DNA of 64,000 bases from Pachyseris speciosa (Eukaryota; Cnidaria; Anthozoa; Scleractinia; Pachyseridae). A program made the translations under genes and the position numbers. Positions 35,641-45,466 of the stretch are shown here, piece by piece (the stretch's first letter is position 1; every line of letters begins with the position of its first letter). The DNA is taken from assembly GCA_016490735.1 (NCBI GenBank), contig JAEMWC010000006.1, positions 1,687,001-1,751,000 of the forward strand, in the 5' to 3' direction. The notes under the pieces are model-generated. The model had not been told where the DNA came from and searched no databases. It worked only from the letters and a program-made list of their open reading frames with translations.

Positions 35641-37149
35641 CCGCTGTACCGAGAGTCCTAAATTCACATTTATTCATTGAAGTCCTAAATCGTAGAACAA
35701 ACAGAAACAGCACAGCACAGTCGAGGAATCAGAAGAATCGCAGAATGTATCAATATTCTCTTAACAATTACAGGAATTATTTTGTAATAAATAAAATCGT
35801 AGAAATGCAACGTACAGTCAGCGAATCGGAGAATCACAGACCTTCTCCTTAAGTTGCTTATTTGTACTAAAATATAAAACAATCGCAGAAACCCAGACTA
35901 TTTACTACACCAGTTTTTAGTGCTGATAAATCGGAGAATCATATCCCAAAATCTGACAGGGAGTCACCGAGTGGATATGGAATGGATACTATTCTCTGAT
36001 TTAGCACCTATCGCACTGCTCTCGGCAATGTGCCTAATAAGTTTAGACTGTCCTTCTCAATTCACCTTAGTAAGATAACCTACGATCACCTAAAACCTTT
36101 TCATGGTATCATCCCCAAGTTTTAAAATGAAATGTCAGGTGATTTAAGTTGTGCTATATAATATTTTTGGAATAAAAAATTCTAAACTACAGTACAGGTA
36201 TAGTCCAATGTAATCAGAAATTACTGGGAACAGTCCAGATTAAGAAGTAGACAGAAAATGTCTTGTATGCTGCATATTATTCCAAATAAAATTAGCAATA
36301 AAAATGCCTTGACAGTTTTTGTTGCCTTGAGCTATCAGGGAAATGATAAAGTGAAAGTGCTATTTTATAGTTGTTTAACAGGGCAGGTGAAACTGTTTGA
36401 AAATTAAAGATAAAAATTTTCAACTTGTTCCTTGACCAGTGATGCTTATACCTCTCAAGTTTGTCTTTTAGTATTTTAACATACGGAACGCTCAGGCACG
36501 CTCGCGTTCAATGAAAAGATGCGCAAGCTGTATTATAAATGTGCATTTACACTACTTTCATAATTATTTTCCTTGTAGCATTCTAAACCTTTCTTTTTGG
36601 CATTTTTTTAGAATGAAGGCGATGACGAGTTACGAGTAAAGTAACTTATGGAAACAACAACTTCACCAAAGCTGATAAGCACTGATGGACTCCAGAGTAT
36701 GTACAGTGTATGAAATTTGGTTGGGGCAGGGGGGGTGTTTTGCCGGTTCAAACCACCGACCACTGTAAATGCAATTAGCTACCCTTGTGAGTAGGTTTCA
36801 TTGTATCCAAAGCAGTGTTCCAGATAAGCAATGGATCTCGGGTCAAAAACCCGAGAGACTTGGCTCCCTGACCCACCACACTGAGATATTGAGTAAGACA
36901 GTTTGGGAAGATCCATATCTACTGACACCTTAACAATCTTTTATGACTCCCGAACTCTGAAAGGTATGTGGAACACTGCAAAGGGTAATGGCAGCTCTGT
37001 CAAAATGTTTTGTAGTAGTGGGCAGCATACAGTGCTAAGCTGGAATAGTAGGCAGCAACAGCCAGTGGCCCTTGCCTGTGAGGTCCAAGTCAACATAACC
37101 AACAAATAATTGAAGGGTTTCCCGCAAAAGGGGTGTATATTGCTAGGGT
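35641..37149. other. Non-coding interval inside the large TA-flanked element
   Basis: No gene recognised. Confidence 0.4.
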
Positions 37150-37762
37150 ACATTAATGAGTTGATTATTTGAACATTGAACCCGTTAGTCGTTTCGAATA
37201 ATGCAATCATTTTTGAAATATTCGAATCAAACTTCAATTGCTAATTGGACTATGTCCGTTGATGTGTTAGAAAAACGCGTTCGACCAACGAGAATTTAAT
37301 TTTGTCATCTCTTTTAATAGAGTACACCTTTTTTAGCCCTTTGAAATCCAACAATATTGTTCTTTCCAAGGAATCCTAAAAATAATAAATTTGTACGGAG
37401 CGAAATTAAACACAGCTGATAGCGTACAGCGTTGTAAACAACCAAAAATATTGACGAGAAAACTTGCTAGAACTTCGCCTGAAATCCTTTTATCACGAAT
37501 AAGACTTCTACAAGCTATACGGGATGTAGAAAGCAAAAAAACTGCTCGATAATAACATTTAAAATACCGTTTTCCACCTATCACTTCCACTCACCTTTGG
37601 ACGCCATGTTGGACGCTTCGATTTCCTATATTAGAAGCGTCTTTTGTTCGCTTAGTCCAATCAGCGATCGAAGTTTGATTCGAATATTTCATAAATGATT
37701 GCATTATTCGAAACGACTGACAGGTTCAATGTTCAAATAATCAACTCATTAATGTAATCTAG
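37150..37762. mobile_element. DNA element with about 100-bp terminal inverted repeats
   Basis: The left block (37,152-37,255, including ATTAATGAGTTGATTATTTG and TCGTTTCGAATAATGCAATC) is repeated in inverse orientation at 37,665-37,760. Exact termini and the target duplication are unclear. The ~400-bp interior contains a minus-strand ATGGCGTCCAAAG followed by a consensus GTGAGT donor (ATG at 37,605-37,607). It also contains a minus-strand 85-codon frame (37,333-37,590) with no recognised domain. Confidence 0.7.
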
Positions 37763-38264
37763 GGGGATACGCTTGACCTGACTTGACTGTAAATAATTTG
37801 TGTGAAAACACCGACAAAGTTGGAGGTTGAAATACATATAGGTAAATTCTGGCAAAGTAGGCAGCGATTATCATAGGTTGCCGGCATCTAATGAAACCCC
37901 TGTTTGTGATGGTGAATGCCTGGATTCAGGGTATTAGTGTATGACTTGACTAACACAGAACCAATTCAAAACAAAAGAAATCAACACTGCATCAGATCCT
38001 TCTTTTACTGTTTCTTGAGTTTTTGACAAAATTTATAAGCGAATCCTAGCCATCGAATGATTCACAAAATAAGTGCAGGATGTCATTTCTGACACCATTT
38101 CCAGTATATAATTATGCCGAAATAGAGTGAGTCTATAGAACTGATATTATTTTGGATTTTAAGGCAGAGAATACCCTTCAAATTATTACAGGTGACCAAT
38201 TTGCTGGCTGCCTGCACATTTGGACAGGGCTGTCTGGTGGAAATGAAAGTTGTTATTGTTGTCT

Positions 38265-38299
<35 letters not shown>

Positions 38300-38303
38300 T
38301 TTT
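38265..38303. repeat. (TTTA)n microsatellite
   Basis: About nine tandem TTTA units. Confidence 0.93.
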
Positions 38304-38386
38304 AATCTTAGACCATATCCTGCTATGCCAGTGTAGTGCCAGACTTCCACTTCCAATTGAAAATATTTTGTCAGATTTGTTGAAAG

Positions 38387-38998
38387 TTAAGGATGTTCGC
38401 GCTAATTGTTTATGCGCATCTAAATTGCGCAGGTAATGCGACAATATTATGTCACGCATTAGTCACGATTGACTTGTCCCCAATTAAACAAACATGGCGT
38501 CGTAAACTTCACATCAATTTTACTCGTTTAGATCGTCGGTGACCCCTACCTTTTTTTACAAGAATCATTTACTCTACTTATTCTCAACCAAAACTAATGA
38601 AATGAAAAAAACTTCACTGTAAGAAGTTGTGTTTTTTAAAACTTTCCTTCCGTTGTGCTATCGAATTACGGAAGTGGTTAAAACGGTAGCCCTTAAGAGA
38701 ACGCTCGTTGAGGATTAGATTCAATGTTTACGACAACCCTAATGAGACCTATGCAAAGAAATCTTCACTTAACCACTTTATTTCTATGATTTTTGATGCA
38801 TAATTCGAATAAGCCACACTTCGTTATTGTGACTGATTTATCACAAATAGGGCATTTTTCCAGTGCCCTTTCCTCCGGAACAAAGTCGGTGACCCCCCAT
38901 TTCTTTTTAAAATTTTGGAATAATTAACTCATGCCCCAACTCTAGGCGAAAAGTGAAAAAATTTCCACTGTGGGAAGATTTTCGCGTGAACGTCTTAA
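38387..38998. mobile_element. TTAA-flanked DNA element
   Basis: TTAA at 38,387-38,390 and 38,995-38,998 lies outside inverted ends GGATGTTCGCGC and GCGTGAACGTC. The fit to piggyBac/Kolobok-type insertion is good at the duplication and modest at the inverted repeat. It sits only three bases from the next TTAA element. Confidence 0.55.
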
Positions 38999-39001
38999 GC
39001 C

Positions 39002-39486
39002 TTAAGGTGGCTCAAATGGATTCGTTATTTTTAAACACCAACTCTTTGACGAATCAATATTCCCACAATTTTTTGTTTCTTGAACATGGTATCAAAATAT
39101 CTCCCAATTAATTATCAACGAGTAGTGATCAATTTTTTGACATATGAGGTTACCATAGCAACAGTATAGCCTCTTAGAAACACCCTTAATTTTGGCTTTA
39201 TGTGCCTGTAGCTCAAAAATGAGTTGAATGACACCCGTTTTTTACCAATAATAGTAGGCATCCATATGTGACTTACAGGCCCATAAAGACAAAATTAAGG
39301 GTATTTCTAAGAGGCTATAATGTTGCTATGGTAACCTCATGTCAAAACAGTGATCACAACTTGTTGACAAATCATTGGGAAATGTTTCGATACCATGTTC
39401 AAGGAAACAAACACAAAATTGTGGGAGTATTGAGCCATCAAAGAGTTGGTGTTTAAAAATAACGAAACCATTTTCAGCCACCTTAA
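39002..39486. mobile_element. TTAA foldback MITE, TIR GGTGGCTC
   Basis: TTAA duplications at 39,002-39,005 and 39,483-39,486 enclose an almost complete palindrome: ATTTTTAAACACCAACTCTT, TGAACATGGTATC and AAGAGGCTATA-type segments recur inverted in both arms around about 39,240. The end GGTGGCTC matches the nested element at 1122-1740. Confidence 0.88.
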
Positions 39487-40399
39487 TTCCTTTTTCACAC
39501 AGTTTACCAAGAATGCTGAGTAGTTCTGCTATATTTTATGTGGTTAATGAAAACCACCCTGCATATTAGGCTGTTTTTTGTTTCTTCAGTTTTAAAATTA
39601 TAATCATATACATGTACATTGTAGCTATTTCCAAATAAGCCTATGTGCTTTCAGGTTCCCAAGAAAGCCTTTTCAATTCTGTTGTTTCCTTGTAGTGTAA
39701 ATGTTGACAGTTAATTTTGTAGGTTTGCTTTAGTACATGTATTTATAATGCTAGCTGGATTTAGAAGCATACAGTAGCAGAAAAAAGCCATGTGAATATT
39801 TTAAAATTAACTTTAATTTATTGTGTGGTTATTGTGATCAGTTTTTAGCGGTGAAGAAAGTTGTTAGAATGACCATTAAAAGCGTTTATTTTAACTGTCA
39901 TTGTGTAGTTATTTTAATGTACTATTATTGGTTAAAACAACCTATTTTTTCCCAACCCATAGGGAATAGTTATATCTACTGCCCATTAACGTATTTTAAT
40001 TGGTTACCACAAATTCACCACCGGAACCAAAATATGAGAGTTAAAACAACCATAAACAATAGTTGTTAGAACCAATATTAAAGGTTACTGATTATTGACT
40101 ATTTTTTTAGAGTCAGTATAACCAAAAAATAAAAGTTCTTTTAACCTTAATTAAAGGGTCACAACAACCTATTGTTAAAGGGTCACAAAAAGTGGAAGAT
40201 GGAAACAACCATTTATTTGGGTTAATTTAACCTGCAAGAAACGTTTATTTCAACTGAAATGGAAATCGTTAATTTCACCAATTATTTTTTGGTTTCCTTA
40301 ACCAAATAAAATATGGTTACCTGGGATTCAAACTATAACCAATTTTTTTTTGGTTACTGTAATTGGTCAGCTTTTACAGTGTATGTGTGGAATCGGGAT

Positions 40400-40745
40400 T
40401 TGACTGAGGTCATTTAATACGTAAGCGTATTTCAAAGAAATAAATGAAAATCATTCGTCAATATTAAATCGTTTCGTCTGTATAGCTGTAATAAATTTTA
40501 TTATATACACACTGAGATTTTCTCACAGTTTTCTTCATAAGAAAACCCACTTCAAAAATTCTAATAGCCAATCACAGCAGCGAAATGGCTTTCTCACACG
40601 CGCGTGAAACGTTTCGTCCAATCAGGAGCGACTTGTCCAAACATACCACTGATTTCATTGAACAAGTCCAAGTTCCTTGCGTGCAAAGCTGTCATAGCGA
40701 GAAAACTTTCCTACCAAAAGTACAAAAATACTTGTACTTTTAACA
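40400..40745. other. Leader region of the Crypton-like fragment
   Basis: Contains CCAATCACAGCAGCG and CCAATCAGGAGCG motifs similar to those near the hairpin elements, then runs into the ATG at 40,746. It may be the 5' untranslated region of a Crypton-type element. Confidence 0.35.
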
Positions 40746-41105
40746 ATGGCTCAAGGATCCACGTGATTTGAGTATTTAGAAAAGTCAATTGACGACTATA
40801 TTATCGAGAAACAAAACAAAAATACAAGAGCTAAGACGACGAGAGATGTGAAGCTACTCATTGAATTCCGAGAGAAAAACACGTGCAAAGAAATCCTGAA
40901 GACCTCGAAGCCAAAGAATTGAACGAATATCTCTGCGAATTCATCCTTAGTGTGAAGCGAAAAGACGGTAAAGACTTTGAACCTTCAAGTCTTAGAGGTC
41001 TGGTTTCAAGTTTTAATCGACATTTGAAAGAATGCAAATATCCCGTCAGTGTCATCGGTCTTCGGTCTTCTCAGTTTGTATATAATAAACAAACTTCATC
41101 ATGGA
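40746..41105 (+). pseudogene. Crypton-type tyrosine recombinase N-terminal fragment
   Basis: From the ATG at 40,746 one frame gives LEKSIDDYIIEKQNKNTRAK. A TGA at codon 7 and a frameshift near 40,880 then lead to a frame containing LNEYLCEFILSVKRKDGKDF and EPSSLRGLVSSFNRHLKECK. This is the SAM-like core-binding domain pattern of Crypton recombinases, also seen in the DUF3504-type domain that vertebrate ZMYM2, QRICH1 and KIAA1958 inherited from Cryptons. The catalytic C-terminal half with its R...HxxR...Y residues is absent: sequence turns into hairpin H2 at 41,109. The fragment cannot recombine DNA itself and probably belongs to a non-autonomous derivative. Confidence 0.72.
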
Positions 41106-41108
41106 ATT

Positions 41109-41297
41109 AACAAATGGTAAACGGATCGGCGTGCACTATTGAGTTATGGATGCACGCGGGGGGTTGCTAACCACGAGAGAAACGTAAGAGTAGCTCGAGG
41201 CGTAGCCGAGAGTGACTCTAGCTTCTTGAGTGCTTAGCATACCTCCCAAGTGCATCCATAACTCAATAGTACACGCTGATACGTTTACCATTTGTTT
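41109..41297. repeat. Long hairpin H2
   Basis: AACAAATGGTAAACG... TGCACTATTGAGTTATGGATGC pairs with its complement on the right (GCATCCATAACTCAATAGT... CGTTTACCATTTGTT). The loop carries CTCGAGGCGTAGCCGAGAG. It follows the Crypton-like fragment directly. Confidence 0.88.
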
Positions 41298-41600
41298 TAT
41301 AACATAACATAAGCATCGTAGAGAAAGCAAAGTCCCATTTTATTGCACTAACTTACATGACCAAGAAAAATAGGCGCGCGAAACTTCATTCACAGAAATT
41401 GCAACGGTTTAATACTTCGGTAGACACTATATATATGACGATTGAAACGATACAAATTTTGTAAAATCTCGCTGAAAAAAGCGAAATTTTAGTTTATAAA
41501 CAGCGCACACGTCAGCCATCATCAACAGCGTTCACCCATGGGCAAATAGTAAATGGTTAATTGACCAATCAGAGCGCGCGCTTTTCTTTAGTTATGTTGT
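41298..41600. other. Spacer between hairpins H2 and H3
   Basis: Ends with GACCAATCAGAGCGCGCGC (41,564-41,582), the motif found at one side of several hairpin elements here. No coding signal. Confidence 0.45.
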
Positions 41601-41722
41601 AAAGTGCTTTTGTACGATATTTACGCACTCGTTTGTTTTCACAAAACTCACTCGCTCGCAGGGCCTCGCTCGTTCGTTTTGTGAAAACAAACGAGTGCGT
41701 AAATATCGTACGTCAGCACTTT
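41601..41722. repeat. Long hairpin H3, about 55-bp arms
   Basis: AAAGTGCTTTTGTACGATAT plus TTACGCACTCGTTTGTTTTC on the left pairs almost perfectly with the right arm. The loop is CTCGCTCGCAGGGCCTCGCTCG. Confidence 0.9.
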
Positions 41723-43984
41723 CCATGAAGAAATCTATATTTATAACGTAGCTCGCGCATCTTTTCACTGAAATCGAGCATGCCTTATGAGAGTACAAAG
41801 CATGCGGATGACGCCATTTGTCTGCGCGTGCAGTTTCAAAATTATTACAAATCCAGCATTTTTTTCACAATTAAAAACATAGACTTCTCGATTAAAATAG
41901 TACAGTCACAGAAGTGCTGCTTGTTTTAACTGAACAGTTTTAACCACCCGTTAAAAAGAATTTTTACAATAAGACACGGTGTCAAATTTACTCAGTTTTG
42001 CTACAAATTGAAACGAGTTTATGTACAAATGAGGGAAAAACTATCATATAAGTTTTGTTCTGTTCCTACTTCTGTCGTGCTCTAGTTACCTCCTTGCGTG
42101 CCTTATAACAGAAAAAAAACCCTTAAATAAATTGATAGTCTTTGCATCATTACGCGCAATTTTGAAATTTGTGGCTATAATACAAGCACCAACTACGCGA
42201 GGATCGACAAAAGAAAAGTCTTCTTACGTTTACTCCATAGCTCCTTTGTGCCTTTTAGCCATTTCCTTCTTACGACTACTGTACTACAATTATCTTCTAG
42301 TGCAAAGCCTCGTTTGAGGAAAAACAGCGAAATGACGTTAAAAACAGCTGGGATGTACAACGAGTCTGTGGAATAAAGGTAAGAAGGCTTTACAGGTTAT
42401 ATTTTAAGTGATTATGATTATTTTCTCGATGCAAGCGTCGTAACCTACAGTACACAAGAGTGCTTAAAATGCGAGCCACAAACTGTCCAAATTGTACGTC
42501 ACAATTCAAGGAATATCAACTTCAATTGACAAAAAAGGCGACTTATTACGGATAGTCCACAAATAGACTTCATATAGAAGAAAGCTTTCCTTTTATTTCT
42601 TGGAAATTGTACTGTAATGACCTTTAAAGCCCGATTTCACATATAGTACGTTTGGACTGCCTGTGGTACCACCGACTGGTATGTGTTTTTGGTGACGGAT
42701 GGTAAGAATGTTCGTCAACAATTGAAGATCTTAGTGCAAAACGAGCGTCAGTGGCGATTTGGCCATAAATTCAAACTATGACTTTACATGGAAACGCAAT
42801 GGGGTCCGTATTTATTTTATTTTGTGGTCTTAGCTAAAATTCGACAGATCAGCCTATGACTTTTGCCAAAACCAAAAAGTTACTGAGGCATGGTTGATTT
42901 CTTTGGTATGAGCTCTCAAAAAAACTTTCATGCCACGGCCAGTCAGTTCAGTTGGTTCAGTTTAAAGATGAAGTAATAGACTAATTCTGTGATTAAAGGC
43001 TTTTAAATCGCAAAATAACTGCAGCCCTTGATATTTCTAAAATGATGTTCAGTCTGTAGGCCAAAGGAGAGCGAATTTAATGGAAATGTGATCGACATTT
43101 AAGGCCAATAAATCATCACTTGCGCGCTTTCTGCACCAAGTCCTACAGTTACAGAGGGTCTCAATTAATAGCGTTGACCGTCAACTGGCCCAACACTTTA
43201 CCAACACTTACCACTCTAGTCGTGAAATAGTCTCCCTTGCGGTTGCTTGATAGGTAGGAAAACTAAGGATTCTGCAACTTATATATAAAATCAAGAGAGA
43301 TAAAATACAGAAGAAGGTTGAGACTTTTGCTTCCATCTTTCGCAACTATCGGCCGTTTATTTTTATATTTTTAAAAATATATTCCTATGGTGAAGCAATT
43401 TCTGCATGGTTTTATTGTGATTCCTAAAAGGACAAACCGGCCGCTATAATTTAACCACGCTTAAACGTGGAAAACGAGAAAGCTAAAAAATGATGTAATT
43501 CTGCCGTAGATTGTGATTTAACTGAATCACTTTATTTGATTTATTAGAAATGTTGAACTAATTTTAACAGCAAATTGTGTTTAGCTGGTCAGAGCTGAGT
43601 GTCTTTGACTGATTTCCGGCAAACCGATGCACCCAATAGTTCCTAATTACAAAACCTAATTTTTAATATATCGTAAAATGATTTTGTAACTCACCGACTC
43701 ACAAATAACGTATCAGCTGCCAGCTCTCAACGTAAAAACCTTGTCATTATCGCACTACTCTTATTTTTACCTTTGAGCGGGGACTAACTTTAAGGAACTG
43801 AGTATCTGAAGTTAAAGATGCCAGAAGTCAATTTGAAGACCTTCCCGCAAAAGAAGCATAATATCGTTTTTTTTTTTTTGCCTTAAAATCCAAAATCACA
43901 CTCAGTCTACTTTGGCATACAGGCTGTGAATGGTGTCAGGCCCTTAAATGATAACTTCAACTTCCGTACCGCAGCCAACAGATG
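41723..43984. other. Non-coding interval
   Basis: Includes family landmarks of the hairpin elements (CATGCCTTATGAGAGTAC at about 41,780; CTTGCGTGCCTTATAACAG at about 42,094, matching the H1 stem). A 61-codon frame at 42,132 has no domain. The rest to 43,984 shows nothing recognisable. Confidence 0.4.
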
Positions 43985-44345
43985 AATAAGTAATTGTTCT
44001 AAGTATTAAACTGGAGTGCTACCGCGGTCCGCAGTCGAACCCTTTCAGTTAATTCCCAATCTGGAGGGCAAAACAAAAAGATTATTTTTCATTTGAAAGG
44101 TTTGTTTCTCCCAGGAGAGAGAAAACCTTTGTTTTGTCCTCCAGATTGGGAATTACTGAAAGGGGTCTATAATTGTTCTATGTATAGTGCTGCCGCAGTC
44201 TGCAGTCCTGTAGGGAATAAATAAGTAATAGTTCTAAGTGTTAAACTGGAGTGATAACCGCGATCCGCGGTCCTGCAGTGAATAAATAAGTAATTGTTCT
44301 AAGTATTAAGTGCTACCGCGGTCTGCGGTCCCGGAGTGAATGACT
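43985..44345. repeat. Four diverged copies of a roughly 65-bp tandem repeat
   Basis: Each unit has TAATTGTTCTAAGTATTAA, then GTGCTACCGCGGTC(C/T)GC(A/G)GTC. The array is interrupted between units one and two by the MITE at 44,039-44,166. Confidence 0.75.
44039..44166. mobile_element. Short foldback MITE inside the tandem array
   Basis: ACCCTTTCAGTTAATTCCC and AATCTGGAGGGCAAAAC on the left are repeated inverted on the right (GTTTTGTCCTCCAGATT, GGGAATTACTGAAAGGGGT). It is 128 bp overall. Confidence 0.8.
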
Positions 44346-45020
44346 AAATAATTTAGCTAAGTCTTCAATTGATGCGAAACCTGTGTATCTGAATTCGAAA
44401 GCAATGGTCAGTACATAAATGCATGTGAGTTTGGGAATTAACGCTTAAAGAACGAGGTAAACACACTTCTTTTCGTTGTTTGGGCCGGGTATTCTGCAAT
44501 CTAGCCACTGCCCCTTTTGTACGAAACAGTTGGGGGATCCTTGAATATTTCGCTAAGGAGCGATTGTTGTTGGATGAAATGCCTCTTTTGCATGAGTATT
44601 TGTTGAATTAGGCACCGTTAGACGTATTATTGTGTGTGACATAAGGCAAAATTCGCTTATTTTCCTTTTATTTCTGTTGAAGGGCAATTGTTTGGTTTTG
44701 CAGTTCTCTGGGTATCCTCATTCGATGACATGCGCTTTAAAATGCGATAACGTATCTTTTTTCGGTATGTTTTGGAGAAAATTCTCTTGTTTTCACCTTT
44801 GATGAAGCCCTTTTACGGGTGGCAACTGAAGAAGTGCGTGTACTGAAATGTTTCTCCTGCCGGTAGGTTTAAAATGTGTTTTTCCTTCCAATATAGACTC
44901 ATTCGCGAATCGGTAGTTTCAGTGCAGGATATTACAGCCGTAAGCTTGATAGTCGGATGATGGTTATTCGCTTTATCATTGATTTGCGTGACTTCGCTTT
45001 TTGTTTATATTTAACAGTTA
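44346..45020. other. Non-coding spacer
   Basis: No feature recognised. Confidence 0.4.
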
Positions 45021-45111
45021 GATTATGAGCTCGAGATTTCTATCGCGTGATAGCTGGTGAGGGCACAGCCCGAATCAGCTATCACGCGATAGAAATCGAG
45101 AGAGAATAATC
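45021..45111. repeat. Hairpin H4, 44-bp arms
   Basis: GATTATGAGCTCGAGATTTC and TATCGCGTGATAGCTGG pair with the right arm (TCAGCTATCACGCGATAGAA... GAATAATC) around a short GAGGGCACAGCCCGA loop. It lies about 120 bp left of the DIRS element. Confidence 0.88.
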
Positions 45112-45230
45112 TGATTGTTTTAGTATAAATCTTCTAGTCGTTCAAAACTAAACAAGTAAATTATCTAAATCTTCTTCGCAGACACTTCGAAAACGCGAAG
45201 AAGCGGCCGCCATTTTGTTGACAACCGCTA

Positions 45231-45402
45231 TTCACAATGCTCGACAATAGAGCGCGAAGCGTGATATCACACGGAACTGCCAAATAAACACATATCAGGA
45301 GTTGCACGTGTTTTTCGCACTCCAGGATAACAATAAATACAGGATCCGTTGTTTTCTCGTTCAGTCTCTCAGTTTTCCAGCGCGAAGGGGGAAAGGGGGA
45401 AC
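45231..45402 (+). repeat. Split direct repeat A1
   Basis: Matches A2 (51,581-51,752) over 172 bp with only a handful of substitutions. It starts TTCACAATGCTCGACAATAG and ends GAAAGGGGGAAC. It probably includes the element's promoter and leader. Confidence 0.93.
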
Positions 45403-45466
45403 TCTTCTGCTTACGCCACGGACACGAATTTTCCCAGCAAGCAGAGAATTGGCACTATCAAGAAAC

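Larger units (their letters stand above)
31824..40381. mobile_element. Putative 8.6-kb DNA element, TIR CACTGTAAAA, TSD TA, with nested insertions
   Basis: The left end CACTGTAAAAACTGACCAGT and the reverse complement of the right end CACTGTAAAAGCTGACCAAT match, and TA flanks each (31,822-31,823 and 40,382-40,383). Both sub-terminal zones (31,845-31,955 continuing at about 32,975-33,130, and 39,880-40,360) are full of GGTT/AACC and AATTGGT motifs, unlike the flanks. No transposase is visible. The interior carries a hairpin element, a LINE fragment and several MITEs. It may be one large non-autonomous element or two diverged relatives; the matching orientation of the ends favours one. Confidence 0.5.
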
